A stretch of DNA of 64,000 bases from Monoplex corrugatus (GCA_030674185.1 CM060314.1:32272814-32336813); one strand, 5' to 3'; counted from the stretch's first letter, positions 29,961-42,083 are shown. Program-made: numbers and translations. The notes: generated from the letters alone by a model not told the origin.

Positions 29961-30902
29961 CATATGAATCAGTACAAATCAAGGAGTATCTGTACATATT
30001 GACAGATAAATAGGACTTTCTCTCTCTCTCTCTCTATCTCTCTGTCTCTCTCTGTCTCTGTCTCTGTCTCGATCTCTCTATCTCTATTAAGGAGATCACT
30101 CAAGCGATCTCTCGGCATACTCATAGCTTCCATAGGCCAAAACCGTGTATGTCAATATGATTTGATGTAGAGTTACAATCATCAAACGAAGAAAGACAAC
30201 AAGATGGTACTTAGCACACTGAAAATTACTTTTGATACCTGTAAGTAGGACATAATAAAGAACAGCCTTTACACCTGTGAAACTAGTATTCACAAGCCAT
30301 TTGGTTTGTTAATATTCTCATTCATATTTCCTTGGGTATTATGGTACTTTTAATGACAATGTTGAAATTTACAAGGCAGCCATTTTCTCAAGAGTTCTTG
30401 GCGTCGCACTCGCTAGTAGCGAATATTTGTCTATTGCGTACGTATATTTGAGCTCCCTGCATACGTGCATTCCACACTTATTACTGTAACATTCACTAAC
30501 ACATTTTGCCAGTGACATTGCTGTATTGGAGGCGTTGGCTTCAAAGCCATGAAACCAGAAATACAGAAAATAAGAATGAGAACGAGTATCAACAAACGAA
30601 GACAGTTGCATATTTGTGGTCAACTGGCCTTTGACAAATGCACACAAAATCAGCAAAGAAATTCGCTAGATGCAGGAAAAACATCACATCAGCTGTCTTC
30701 CCTAACGTTTCACTGACCAGGGGAAGATAAATCTATATGATGATAGCTCTCAACACCAAGGCCAAGAATGTGATGATTGAGACACCTATCACATAGTTTT
30801 CACACCGATCGGTAAAAGGAAAGAAAGAAAGAAAGAAAGCACGAAAGAAAGAAATATTATATGATTTGCTGTTGAAGTCCTGTCTTAACTGCGTTTTCAT
30901 TC
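29961..30902. other. No gene recognised; CT-rich tract
   Basis: (CT)n low complexity at about 30017-30087. Minus-strand frames at 30096-30293 and 30369-30656 have no domain I recognise and no splice or repeat support. (GAAA)n at 30817-30852. Confidence 0.45.
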
Positions 30903-31295
30903 AACTTCGTATTTACCAGGGAGGCTACACTAATCTATCACTTCCAGGCTTTCTCCTGTCATTTCTTGTCTCGTCTGTTTGTATCCTTCAGTGGGATAAT
31001 ACATAACCTTCCAAAGGTCTTGGCTATTTCCTCTTTCACTGTTGAAATGGTTTTGATCGGCTACAGTGAACCCTATTGTTTCAGCTACTATTCTGTTCGA
31101 CCTCATGATTGGCACCAACGCTTTTTGCATCATCTTCTTCCTTCATCGCTTGTATTTTAACGTTCCGACTTTTTCCAGCTGTATCTGTGTATGTTATTTT
31201 ATACAGACTGTGCAGGCGGTGAGTTGCTGCATCGTCCATAAGCTCCGTTTGCGTTAGCTGTGCATAGTGAAAGTTTGCATGTTTTATAAGCAAGC
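30903..31295 (-). pseudogene. Probable LINE linker remnant
   Basis: Minus-strand peptides KKRWCQS-like, then RGNSQDLWKVMYYPTEGYKQ, then TRQEMTGESLEVID resemble the ...KDLWKVMRYLTG... stretch between endonuclease and RT in LINEs. Heavily decayed and short, so low confidence. Confidence 0.35.
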
Positions 31296-31335
31296 CACTG
31301 TCGTGATTTGCAGGATCTTTAAAGTTCTTGTTTTA

Positions 31336-31382
31336 AATTCTGCATGCGTATGCATATGCGTATGCGTATGCATATGCATGCG
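31336..31382. repeat. ATGCGT/ATGCAT hexamer array
   Basis: Alternating TATGCATATGCG-type hexamers, each unit near-palindromic and purine-pyrimidine alternating. Confidence 0.9.
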
Positions 31383-31386
31383 ACAG

Positions 31387-31540
31387 GGTTTAAATCACTG
31401 GCAGGTCTGCACACAAACTTGACCTGGTAGATCAGACCAATCTCCACATTTTACTAACAAAGCAGAGGTGTGTAGGCTAATCGAACCCTGACCTTTCTAT
31501 TGTAAGTCCCACGCTTACCCACTGAACTACTGCGTCTGTC
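31387..31540 (-). mobile_element. tRNA-derived SINE (minus strand)
   Basis: On the minus strand the head reads TAGTTCAGTGGGTAAGCG (A-box-like, TRGYNNAGYGG), an anticodon-arm-like GGGACTTACAATAG, then GGTCAGGGTTCGATTAG (B-box-like, GGTTCGANNCC). A body with CCACATTTTGTTA-type and CAGGTCAAGTTTGTGTG segments follows. This architecture is tRNA head plus SINE body. It is not a functional tRNA because the acceptor and anticodon stems do not pair cleanly. Confidence 0.65.
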
Positions 31541-31854
31541 AACACGAACACTGAACTCTTCAGATCTCACCAAGAAAATGTGAACAGTGCAGAGACACAT
31601 TTTACGGAAGTCAGCAAAGCAAAGATCGAAGTCACGGTCACTAGTACAACCATTCTTAGTGCAGGTGTTTATAACAATGGTCAGAAATTACGGGAAGTGG
31701 ACAGTTTCTCAGGTACCCAGAAACTTTCCTGACCAAAGACGGCAGCTGCGTTGGAGAAATCCGTGTCAGGATCGCTACAGCAATTGTCACATTCTGCTCC
31801 AGGTTACCAGCCCCAGAATAAACAGTATCTGGAGAAGCAAAGTCCTTTGTTTAA

Positions 31855-32159
31855 AGAAAGAGGGAGAGAGAGAGGGGGGGAGTGAGTGAGAGAGGGAGAT
31901 AGATAATTTGTCAGACAGACACACAGACAGACAGACAGATAGACAGACAAATAGATAAATAGACAGATAGATAGACAGATAGATAGATAGATAGATAGAA
32001 ATACAGAGAGAAGGAAAGAGAGGGAGGGAGGAAGTGAGATAGGTAGATAGATAGATATACAGAGAAAGACAGAGATAGAGAGAGGGGGGAAGGGAGGGAG
32101 GGAGGGAGATAGATAGATAGATAGATAGATAGGTAGATACATAGATAGATAGATAGATA

Positions 32160-32201
<42 letters not shown>

Positions 32202-32222
32202 CAGACAGACAGACAGACAGAC
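31855..32222. repeat. (GA)n/(GATA)n/(CAGA)n repeat field
   Basis: GGGAGAGAG, CAGACAGA, TAGATAGA and GAGAGA tracts in succession. Confidence 0.97.
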
Positions 32223-32249
32223 AGAGCGTTCGCGTCTATGCATGTATGT

Positions 32250-32250
32250 G

Positions 32251-32300
<50 letters not shown>
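32250..32300. repeat. (GT)n microsatellite
   Basis: About 50 bp of (GT)n between the GATA and ATCT arrays. Confidence 0.97.
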
Positions 32301-32364
32301 GTACATGTGCGTGCGCATGACTATGAATAAGGGTTTGCACACCCATACGTGTGTATCATTCGAC

Positions 32365-32368
32365 TTTC

Positions 32369-32450
<82 letters not shown>

Positions 32451-32540
32451 TATCTATCTGTCTGTCTATCTATCTATCTATCTATCTATTCTATCTATCT
32501 ATCTATCTATCTGTCTATCTATCTATCTATCTATCTATCC

Positions 32541-32602
<62 letters not shown>

Positions 32603-32603
32603 G
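32365..32603. repeat. (ATCT)n tetranucleotide microsatellite
   Basis: About 240 bp of ATCT with rare CTGT and TATT breaks. The Tyr-Leu-Ser-Ile ORFs are low complexity. Confidence 0.98.
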
Positions 32604-32649
32604 TTTTCAGTCTTAAGTTTCAGTTACACGATTTGTTGAATGAGTAGCT

Positions 32650-32800
32650 TGTTTGTGCGCACATGCGCATGTGTCTGTGTGTGCACGCGTGCGCGCTCTT
32701 TTGTGTGTGAACATGTGTTTGTGTGTGTGTACGTGCGTGCGTGCGTGCGTGCGTGTGTGTGTGTGTGGGTGTGTGTACGCGCTGGTGTGCGTGTGTGTGT

Positions 32801-32846
<46 letters not shown>

Positions 32847-32900
32847 GTGTATGTGTGTACGCGTTGTTGCCCCCGCGCGCGCGCGTGTGTGTGTGTGTAG
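32650..32900. repeat. (GT)n/(GTGC)n/(CG)n tract
   Basis: Long alternating purine-pyrimidine tract with GTGC units and CCCCCGCGCGCGCGCG at about 32871-32885. Confidence 0.95.
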
Positions 32901-33184
32901 ATAATAAACCTTTCTTTGTTTAGATGTGTTGGAGAGACAGAAAAAGCAGGGACAGAGAGAAATAGAGACAGAGGCAGAGAAAGAAAAAGACCACACCTTC
33001 ATGTTCAAACAAAGCCGCTATTGTTTTTCAGTAACAAAGGTTTCGTTGTGTGTAACAATGAGTTCATTGTGTGCCAGCGCCTGCGTTATAACATGTACGC
33101 ACGCGTATGTGTTTAAATGCGCGCGCACGTGCTTGTGTGCCTCTGTAGGTGTGTATATGTCTGTGCGCGTGTGTGAATTTAGAT

Positions 33185-33484
33185 AAATGTATGTATGTAT
33201 ATCATTATGTATTATGTATGTATGTATGTATGTATGTATGCATGTATATATGTATGTATGGATGTGTGTATGATTATATGTATGTATGAATGTATGTATG
33301 TATGCATGTATATAAGTATGTATGTTTATATCTATCTATCAATCTATCTATCCATCTATCTACCTATCTATCTGTCTATATATCTATCTATCTGTCTATC
33401 TGTCTATCTATCTATCTATCAATCTATCTATCAATCTATCTATCTATCTATCAATCTATCTATCTATCTGTCTGTCTATCTATC

Positions 33485-33515
<31 letters not shown>

Positions 33516-33530
33516 CTGTCTGTCTATCTT
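33185..33530. repeat. (GTAT)n then (ATCT)n microsatellites
   Basis: GTAT/GCAT tetranucleotides to about 33325, changing to (ATCT)n with CAATCT breaks to 33530. The repeat class switches with no unique sequence between. Confidence 0.97.
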
Positions 33531-34729
33531 AGATGCCATAGTTGAATAAAGAGAGGAAGTCAGAGAAAGAGAAGAGGGAGAGAAAAGGGGGAGGGGGGTC
33601 ACCAGATCTCATATCCCTTTACCTTTTATTTTTATACGTCTACAGAAAACGCATTTGACAGTGTTCATACGTGTTATAACATTGTTTTAACGTCAGAAGT
33701 ACATAGATATATATGTATATTATTTTTTTCAAATTCCAACATTTCACAAACATGTTCCCTATGCATGTAAGCAAATCTCATTTTTCTTTATTTAAAGACG
33801 TTTGAACACCTGTAAAATACCGACACATTGGATAGCTGTTGATGCTCCCCATAGCGGCAGAGGAGAAAAGGTATGGCAATATAGATAGTTTCAGTGATAC
33901 CATGAAGAAACAGACTGTAAATCAATGTAGACTGCCGCAGCCAGGTTATATATTGTATTATTTCTCTCCTCTCTCATAGTTGTGTGTAGGGTAGTTGCAG
34001 AGTATAAAGGTAGGCTTGGGCGCTCCTTTTTTGAGGAGTGTTCTGAGCTTACGGTTTTTGTGCTTTGTATCTGCTTCTATGCTAGCTGAATGGGTAGCGC
34101 AAACTATGTTAGATTTGAGAAGTTCAACAACATGGGAGATAATTTCTACGTGACTCTCAAGAGTTATGTCCTTTGGTTGATATTTATTGCTTGTTGTGAA
34201 GTCAGTGACAGCTGGCATCACGAGCAGAGTAATGCATTGGTGTATGATAATGGAATGCACTTGTTTCAGTATGTAGGAAACAACTATTCAATGCTATGTA
34301 ATTTCAGTTGATAATTTTTTTAAAACTCGTCTTGCATTTGAGAATCGTGTAATAAAACGTTTTTCAGAGTATATGATTTCTGCAATCGTGAAGGCCTGTT
34401 TCCTTTTCAGCCACCAAACTGTTTCTTAAATCAGCGTTACTTTGATATCTCTGCCAGACAACTTGCCTCACCCACAGGATACAAGAAAGTTGAAACACAG
34501 GGGAATAGGTTTTTGAGTCAATCTAGCAAACACCCTTCACATAACAGAACAACTTTTTTGGTTCTATTCTGTTTTGTTTTGTTTTGTTCTAATCACGTTA
34601 CTTTCAACATAACCAAACATATAACCATCTCAGGGTTGACACGTTGGAAAAACAAGCTTTTTTATGCTTTTAAAAAATTGTAAACACTGTTACCCACATA
34701 ATCCTACCAAAAGACCAGCAAAAATGTCG

Positions 34730-34731
<2 letters not shown>
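33531..34731. other. No gene recognised
   Basis: Two opposing overlapping frames (33958-34260 minus, 34090-34311 plus) occupy the same DNA and neither shows a domain. Otherwise AT-rich unique sequence. Confidence 0.45.
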
Positions 34732-34812
<81 letters not shown>

Positions 34813-34860
34813 GTGTGTGTGTGTAAGTGTGTGTGTGTAAGTGTGTGTGTGTGTGTGTCT
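34732..34860. repeat. (GT)n microsatellite
   Basis: About 80 bp of pure (GT)n followed by GTAAGTGTGTGTGT higher-order units. Confidence 0.97.
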
Positions 34861-34907
34861 ATGTGTCTGTATGTCTGTGTGTGTGTGCCAGTGTTTGTAT
34901 GTTTGTG

Positions 34908-34945
34908 TTTCAGTTTCTCGAGATGACGTCTCCGCGCTCGGACTG
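34908..34945 (+). mobile_element. SINE-like fragment (CAGTTTC type), truncated
   Basis: TTTCAGTTTCTCGAGATGAC followed by GTCTCCGCGCTCGGA matches the fragment at 4810-4860. It ends where the GACA repeat begins. Confidence 0.5.
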
Positions 34946-35105
34946 ACAGACAGACTGACAGACAGACAGAAAGAGACGGGCAGGCAGACAGAGCCTGACA
35001 GAGTGACAATCAGACAGACAAACAGACAGACAGGCAGACATGCATACATACATACAGACAGGTAAACAGACAGACAGACACAGACAGGCTGACAGACACA
35101 TAGAC
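34946..35105. repeat. (GACA)n tetranucleotide repeat
   Basis: Imperfect GACAGACAGACT and CATA units directly abutting the SINE-like fragment. Confidence 0.95.
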
Positions 35106-37046
35106 AGACATACAAGCACTTAAAACAGAAATTCTTTTAAATGGCCACCAAAAAACGGATTCCGTAACTTACGTGCTACGTTCTGTTTGCCATGTGCAGT
35201 ACTTTCACCTCCACCAGAAAACACTGTTTATGTACATGTATTTCCTCCCACAGACTGTCTGAATATTACTCTCCACTTCACACATTTCTTCGTATGTTCT
35301 TAAACTCTTCAATGAGACAAAATGGAAAACGCAAAGGAACACTATGTCTGTCACGACTGTGACCAACTGAATCTGAAGGCAGTTGTTTATTGCACATATC
35401 CATATTAGAAAAAAATGTGCTGAAAAAACCCCCAACACATTCAGACATTTTACGTCGGCAATTTATGGCATTTTTCAGACCGCTCACGTCAACAACAGCA
35501 AGAACAAAATTTGTGCACATCATACAGCAGAATCGTTATACCCTTTTTCAAAGCAACAAAAATAAAAAATAAATAATGCATATCATGATTGGGAAAGTTA
35601 TTTATATCACCTCTGTATCCCGTTCTTAGTTCTCTGTGTCTTCACCACTATCATTGTTGTCTGCCTCTGCCAGTATATCTGAAATGGAAGATGAAGATGC
35701 AAGACACTCGAAGAAAGAATACTGTTCTTTTTGAATGATATTAGATTTGTAGAGAGAAATCACATCTCACTTTTTCGCCTCTCAGATAGGCTGGTTTTTT
35801 TTGTTTTGTTTTGTTTTTTGCACGGCCGTGGAGATGTGGAGTGTTAGTACCGGCTTCATTTACCAAAACTGTCAGTAAGACGCAGTGACCTGAAGTCGTC
35901 TTCAAAGTTGTATTTAAAAAATGTGATCTTCATCACTCTGGATAAACTGAATACGCTTATCTTGAACCAGTTCCCCCTTGCACCGTGAAACATGTTTTTG
36001 TGTTTTACACTCTTGCCCAGACAATGTTCTTGAAGTCAATCGATATCTGTATGCTTTAACGGCACAACACCGTATACTGTTTCTCCGTGCCATTCTCAGT
36101 ATAATGTCTCAGCCGCAGCAAGTAAAGTGGTGTGGATTTCTTCCCAAAAGACTTGGCAAACTGCAGAATTTCCCCTCCATCTAAGACCTTGCTGGTGCAT
36201 ATGGTTTAGCGCAGGCTTAGAGAGTCTGCCTCATAACTGCTGGTACATTTGCATGGGACGCATGTGGAATTGCCCGATTTCGATGAATCCCGCTTGAACA
36301 AACTCCAAACAGCAAACTCTAAAATGATGTCAATAATTTTATAATTCATTCGTCTATTCACATATATATTTATATGATATATGATAATTTATCTATTTTG
36401 ATTTATCTACGTTTTTCTAGTTATAAATCTATTCATGTCTGTACAATTAAACTATTTTTAATACTGCATGTGTAAATTTACTTGTTTGTGATGATTTGTT
36501 TATTCAACTCGTATTTGATATTACTCATTTATGTATCCATTTGTTTCTTTCTTTATTTATCATAAAAAGACAACAGACAACAGAAATAACTGGATATTTT
36601 GATTTTAATCAATTAAAAAAATCACGCATCAACCTATAATTGATTAGAATAACTATAACATTTTCAGAATGTAATCAATTATTATTTGTTTTTCCAACTA
36701 TTTAATCAACTCCTTGTTTATATGAGATTTCATTTGTTTTGGTTATTTATCTAAGCATGTATTTATCTATAAGCTAGATAGTTGTAATTACTTAATAATT
36801 TGATTTTCTTTTGATGTATTTAAGCAAGGGATTAGTCGTTTATCCAATACATGAATACTTCGTCATTTGTTTTTGTTTTTTGTTCATGTATCTATTACTG
36901 CTTTTTAAAACATATTGCACACATTCAATTCATTCATAGCCTGTTGGAAATGAAATGATTTGTTGAATATTTATTACATACAATTTTCTGTTTTTCATCA
37001 GTATTTGATAGGGAGCAGGACCCAGTTTTTTTTTCTTTTTTTCTGT
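35106..37046. other. No gene recognised, AT-rich
   Basis: About 1.9 kb of AT-rich DNA. The short frames (for example 35978-36184) are not supported by any domain or splice pattern. TTTGTTTTGTTTTG-type runs occur at about 35795-35820. Confidence 0.5.
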
Positions 37047-37073
37047 CCCCCCCCCCCCCCCACACACACACAC
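37047..37073. repeat. Poly(C) then (CA)n
   Basis: Fifteen C residues followed by (CA)n. Confidence 0.95.
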
Positions 37074-37371
37074 CTTTTTGTACCTCCTGATAGTTTTTTT
37101 CAATGATTATTTTTCTTCTTCCATGGCAAATTATCATCCGGAAACACCGGGCGCATGTGCAAATCAATCTCAACTAGTTTTATTTTCAAGAACTGAACAA
37201 CGAAAACTGTTAAACACATCTACAAGACTTCGGTTGCTATATAGTACACTGCAGGTCCATAAGCAGTCTCCGTTCATGAGCAGTCTTCCTTGGTAACGTT
37301 AGTGGTTGATTCTTTCCGACACCACGTTATGGGATCAGAAGCTGTACTTTCTTTCCACGTGGTACAATCAG

Positions 37372-37520
37372 GCCCATGAGTTCGGTTGTTAGAATGCGCT
37401 GCATACAACGCCGAGATCGTGGATTCGGACCCCACATGGTTCACCTGTCTCATTGCCCATACAGCTGTCGACACAAGACCTGATGTCTGAAGTTCAACTC
37501 CAGCCCATAACATAAAAGTG
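37372..37520 (+). mobile_element. tRNA-derived SINE in duplication unit 1
   Basis: GTTCGGTTGTTAGAATGCGC (A-box-like), CATACAACGCCGAG (anticodon-arm-like), ATCGTGGATTCGGACCCC (B-box-like), then a body (TCACCTGTCTCATTGCCC). The unit 2 copy (44064-44117 and 44367-44470) is interrupted by an RTE tail. Not a functional tRNA. Confidence 0.55.
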
Positions 37521-37784
37521 ACCTGTTTGCTGCCCATCTTAATGCTACAATCAGTTGGGTGATGTTAGCTTGGTGTTTCAGAGATCCTGTTCCCTTGTTC
37601 CCCCATCTCTTCCTTCTCATTTCAAGACCTTGCCACTGCAAACATTTCTCGCAGGCTCAAGGAGTCTGTCAAATAAGTAGTGGATGACTCAGTGAGCATT
37701 ATCTGAGGTGAAAAGAAGCTTTGAGCATTGGCAGTAACAGCATACTTAGTGAGGTGTAATCAAGACAGAGTTATTACTGGTTTG

Positions 37785-38012
37785 ACAGTAACCCCAATAC
37801 CCTGAAACTAGCCCCAATGCCCTGAAACTAGTCCCAGTGCCTGAAATTAACCCCAATGCCTGAAACTAAACCCAATGCCCTTAACTAAACCCAGTGCCTG
37901 AAACTAACCCCAATGCCTGAAACTAAACCCAATGCCCTTAACTAAACCCAGTGCCTGAAACTAAACCCAATGCCCTGAAACTAAATCCAGTGCCTGAAAC
38001 TAACCTGAGTGC
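37785..38012. repeat. About 19-bp minisatellite (CCCAATGCCTGAAACTAA type), unit 1
   Basis: About a dozen units of 18-20 bp such as TGCCTGAAACTAACCCCAA with ACCC/AACC variants. Also present in unit 2 at 44718-44950 with a different unit order. Confidence 0.92.
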
Positions 38013-38387
38013 CCCACACTGATTATCATTTGTGGCAAGAGCACTCATATACAGGAGCAAATCCATTCAAACCAATGACAAACGAAACAAGACAAAAATC
38101 GCAATGTTACGTCAAGTTTCAGTTTGGTTTTACCTCTGGCATGAAACATTAGGACCAAAATTGTTTATCATAATGAGATCATAAATAGCTAAGCTAAATA
38201 CTTTTTTTGCTGTCTGTGTTGTGTGCACAATGCACTTGAAATATGACGGCCCACCCTCTGATTGGCACTACGACCAGAACACGTTTGAAGTGACATACGA
38301 AGTACAAAACAAATACTGTTTTTTTTTGTCCCATTTCCATGACAATTTTATGACCTACTGAATCTCAGACGTTTTTTTCCACAATGC

Positions 38388-38459
38388 TATGATGACGATG
38401 ATGATAATGGTGATGATGACGACAACGACGATGATGATGATGACAACGACGACGACGAC

Positions 38460-38498
<39 letters not shown>

Positions 38499-38575
38499 GA
38501 AGAAGAAGAAGAAGAAGAAGAAGATGATGATGATGATGATGATGACGACGACGACAATAACGATGATGATGATCC
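38388..38575. repeat. (GAT)n/(GAC)n/(GAA)n trinucleotide array, unit 1
   Basis: GAT with GAC and GAA blocks. Poly-Asp/Met/Ser/Ile frames on both strands are low complexity. Unit 2 has a shorter version at 45350-45446. Confidence 0.97.
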
Positions 38576-38962
38576 GGATGCCATGTTGTTTCGTTATGGA
38601 TTGAGACCGCATGACAGGGCTGTCCTCTATGCTTACTTTTCATAATGCATCCTTGCGTGAACCAGTCCTAGGTGATACAAACAAATGCAGAGTTGGTCAG
38701 AACGTTTAACAACACCCTCCATGATACATCGCTCAACTCGTGGTAGGAGTCGGTTGGGGCCGAAAAATCCTAAAAATGTCATTTGACAGAACTGCCAAGG
38801 ACCCAAACCCACACCCTTCCAGTCATTTACCGATTGCACTAACCTCTTCACCACGACACCTGGTAGATACAGTTAATTTTTCTGGAGTCGGCTCAGAACG
38901 GACTCACTGCACCCGGACATTTGTATGTCCACTCCAACCGAATCAGTCAGTAACTACCTACT

Positions 38963-39978
38963 AGTGGATTTGTCGAAGGGAAATGAACTATTAATGCCAT
39001 AATAATACATCCTACGAACTCTCATGGAAAGATCAATTGAGTTGAATAAAGATGAGTATTTATGTTTTGTTGATTATGCCAAGGCTTAAGATCGGGTATT
39101 ACACAAAGAATTGATCAACCAACTAGAATGGTTCAATGTTGATGGAAAGGATCTAAGAATGGTAAGTTATAATTATGTATTGGAAACAAACAACAGCAAT
39201 GAGAGTAGGAAATGATATAAGCTCTTTCCAAAATATCAAAAGAAGGGTTAGGCAAGAGATGTGTTCTGTCAGCAGATCTGTTCTCACTTAACAGCGAAAC
39301 CATCATGAGAAACTAAAAGAATGCCCTTGAATAAGGTTTGAGAGGAAAAGTTCGTCACGCAGATGACACCGTTCTAATTGCAGAAAATGAAAAAGACCTC
39401 CAAAACGTTGTGAATATTATAGAAATAGAAAGCAGAAATAAAGGACTAAAGCTAAATAGCAAGAACAATGAAGTCATGGAAATCAGTAAAAAACAACAAC
39501 AGCAACAAATTCATTATGCAAAATAACAGCAAATGGCACAACTTTGAGACGAGTTGATAAGTTCAAGTATCTGGTAACGGTCATCTCACGAGATGGCAGA
39601 TGCACATCAAAAATAACCAAGAGAATCAGCCAAGCCAAAACTGCATTCAAGAAGATGAAAAGCGTTCTTACCGACAAATGCCTATCAAATAACATTAGGA
39701 AGAGACTTCTTGAATGTTACATAGAAGCGATCTTGTTGTACAGTTGTTAGGCGTGGACAGTCAACACACAAACTTAGAACAAAATCGAGGCAACTAAAAT
39801 GTGGTTTCTAAGAAGAATATTGAGATTTCCATGGACAGCAAAGAAAAAAAATGAGACAGTCTTGAAGGAAGCAGACACAAGAAGATCATTAATAAAGAAA
39901 ATTAGTAAAAGACAAGCAACATTTATTGTGCATTTCATGAGGAAAGAGAAATTAAAGCACCTGCTCACAACAGGAAAG
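38963..39978 (+). pseudogene. RTE-like fragment in duplication unit 1 (copy 4)
   Basis: Degenerate RTE RT starting at GGATTTGTCGAAGGG (GFVEG). Remnants include LNKDEYLCFVDYAKA followed by a TAA in motif A, HADDTVLIAENEKDL (39338-39526 frame), KFKYLVTVISRDGRCTSKIT (39544-39750), MWFLRRILRFPWTAKKKNET and ATFIVHFMRKEKLKHLLTTG (39799-40140). The sequence breaks off at GGAAAGCTG, where a GT microsatellite replaces the GRPR...NAMRQGT end. More diverged from the 15-24 kb copies than those are from each other, so it belongs to an older or separate RTE subfamily. Confidence 0.88.
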
Positions 39979-39979
39979 C

Positions 39980-40230
<251 letters not shown>

Positions 40231-40619
40231 AATATCGAGGGTGGGGATAAACTGGAGGGTCTGTAATCATGGAGACGATGATTTAATAATGTTAGAGAGC
40301 AGATGTGGCTATGTATCATACTGATCGGATTTGATTTCTGTGATGTTGTATATAAACCGTTTATGAGATAACTTTGTACAGGAGGCCTAGTTGTGTTTTC
40401 ATTCGTTTACGATTTTTGTTTTTATTCTTTCGATTTAACATTCAGATTGAGACATACATCTCTGTGCAAAGTAGCCTAGGTGGATCAGACTGATACATAG
40501 ATTAGGTATAAAACCCATATATACGTTCGCGTTTATGTTAGTTTGTTTACGTTTGTCTGTCCGTCCGTCTGTTTCTCCGTCTGTCAGTCTGTCTGTATCG
40601 TGGGTGTGTGTGGCGTCAG

Positions 40620-40956
40620 CGTGTATGTGCACAAAGCAGTCGTTTATGACATGCAGTTCCAGAATCATCAGGTGATCTTTGGCACTACAGAACAGACTTT
40701 CCAGCGTCCTTGTCAGATTGGTGTTTATGGCTAATCCGACACAGCAAGTTGTTTTATCATCTGTTGGCTTTCCAACAGGATAAAAATTGTAATCTCTCAC
40801 AATTTCTTCGAGCTCTGCTTTGCCTGCAAGTCTGGTCTCACTAAGAACAACTCTTTTGATCTTTGAGCGATCCAGCATCCGGGCAATCAAGGTTGTGTGA
40901 TGTTCTGGCATATTATCTCTGCCCAGAATGGCTTGTCTTTGCGACTTTGACTGCAA
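40620..40956 (-). pseudogene. LINE endonuclease N-terminal remnant, unit 1
   Basis: Minus-strand frame: DNMPEHHTTLIARMLDRSKI, KRVVLSETRLAGKAELEEIV, DYNFYPVGKPTDDKTTCCVG, LAINTNLTRTLESLFCSA, HLMILELHVINDCFVHI. The SETRL and VGLAI..NL pattern is the start of an APE-type LINE endonuclease, of the kind that pairs with RT ends like that at 10.6-11.7 kb. The C-terminal part of the frame (Thr/Asp/Lys-rich) is simple repeat. Unit 2 copy at 55575-55914. Confidence 0.75.
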
Positions 40957-41644
40957 GAACTGCTAGAGATGGTGGTGTTTTGAAGAGCTAAATGTGAAGC
41001 ATTGTAGCAACGCCATGAAGCAGTACAGAAGAGGGGCAGCGAAAATGAAAACAAACACCATAGAAAAAAATCAGACAGGGCATCAAGTAATTATCTTCCA
41101 CGAGATGATGAATAACCTTCCCCGCGAAATAAAAATAATTTCTATTCATATTTACTTTTAGCTGAGACTTTTCAATGGGTTTTGTAAACCTGTTTGGGTT
41201 TCAGATAAAAGTATAATGTTGAATGCGCACACTATGATGAAGTGTTGGTCTAAAGCTGGTATCAGAATTGCCCCTTACATACTCTTGTTACCGATGACAC
41301 GCTATATCGCTGATAAAGACATCAAACAGGACAGGGATACAAATAGTTCCCCGTTTCACCTCACAGAATCAGCTGATATAAATGATGAATTCTGCTGTGT
41401 CTCTTACACGATTGTTAACATTGTGATACACACTTTTCACACTGTAAACACTGCCTATAATATGCATTTTTCTGTAACAAAAATAGTAATACTTTACTAG
41501 ATATATGTGCCTTCACAAATTCAATAAAAGACAACATGAATGACAGTCAAAAGAATAAATATGTGATCTATTGTTGAATATCTTTTAGCACTCTGGTTGA
41601 TATTCAGTAGTAGAATCGTTTGTTACCATTTCAATCATTTTCAT

Positions 41645-41792
41645 ACAACAACAACAACAACAACAACAACAACACAACAACAACTACTACTACTACTACT
41701 GCTACTACTAATCATGATGATAATGATGGTGACAGCATCACGTTTATTATATTATTGTTAATATTATTATTATATTATTATTATCATTATTA

Positions 41793-41823
<31 letters not shown>

Positions 41824-41945
41824 TATTATTATATTGTATTACATATACGAGTATATATATATATATATATATATATATTAAGACATGCAGTCATATTTAT
41901 TATATTAATGTTATCATTATTATTATTATCATTATTATATTGTTA
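41645..41945. repeat. (ACA)n, (ACT)n and (ATT)n trinucleotide field, unit 1
   Basis: Succession of ACA, ACT and ATT/TAT trinucleotides with (AT)n at about 41852-41878. The right edge meets PLE-2. Unit 2 counterpart at 56605-56965. Confidence 0.95.
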
Positions 41946-41946
41946 T

Positions 41947-42083
41947 ATAATGGCTACCTGTCTGAACCTGGCTCTCAGTTACAAAAAAGGCTACTTACTG
42001 CGTAGCTTTCGCCGTGAGCGAACTCACGACAGTGCGACTGAATAAGTGTGGAGTACACCGATGGCAGGTTGTGTCGGCCCCGG
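41947..42083 (-). repeat. PLE-2 terminal direct repeat, left copy (64 bp shorter)
   Basis: Shares ATAATGGCTACC..., CAGTTACAAAAAAGGCTACT, GCGTAGCTTTC, then GCCGTGAGCGAACTCACGAC with the right copy, but lacks the 64 bp from ATCGGCGATCC to GTGCGCACC, so most of the hammerhead-like fold is missing. Confidence 0.9.

Noticed and set aside
30369..30656. 95-residue minus-strand ORF with several Cys
   Set aside because: No recognisable signal peptide, domain or splice site; compatible with chance in unique DNA.
31480..31540. Functional tRNA gene
   Set aside because: A- and B-box-like sequences are present, but the stems do not pair and a SINE body follows; it is a tRNA-derived SINE. The same holds for 37372-37440 and 48845-48930.
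33958..34311. Two overlapping opposite-strand ORFs of about 100 and 73 residues
   Set aside because: No domain, no codon or splice support, and each occupies the antisense of the other; treated as chance.
37785..38012. Telomere-like AACCCC/TAACCC strings
   Set aside because: They are part of a roughly 19-bp minisatellite with intervening AATGCC and GAAACT; there are no consecutive TTAGGG/CCCTAA hexamers.
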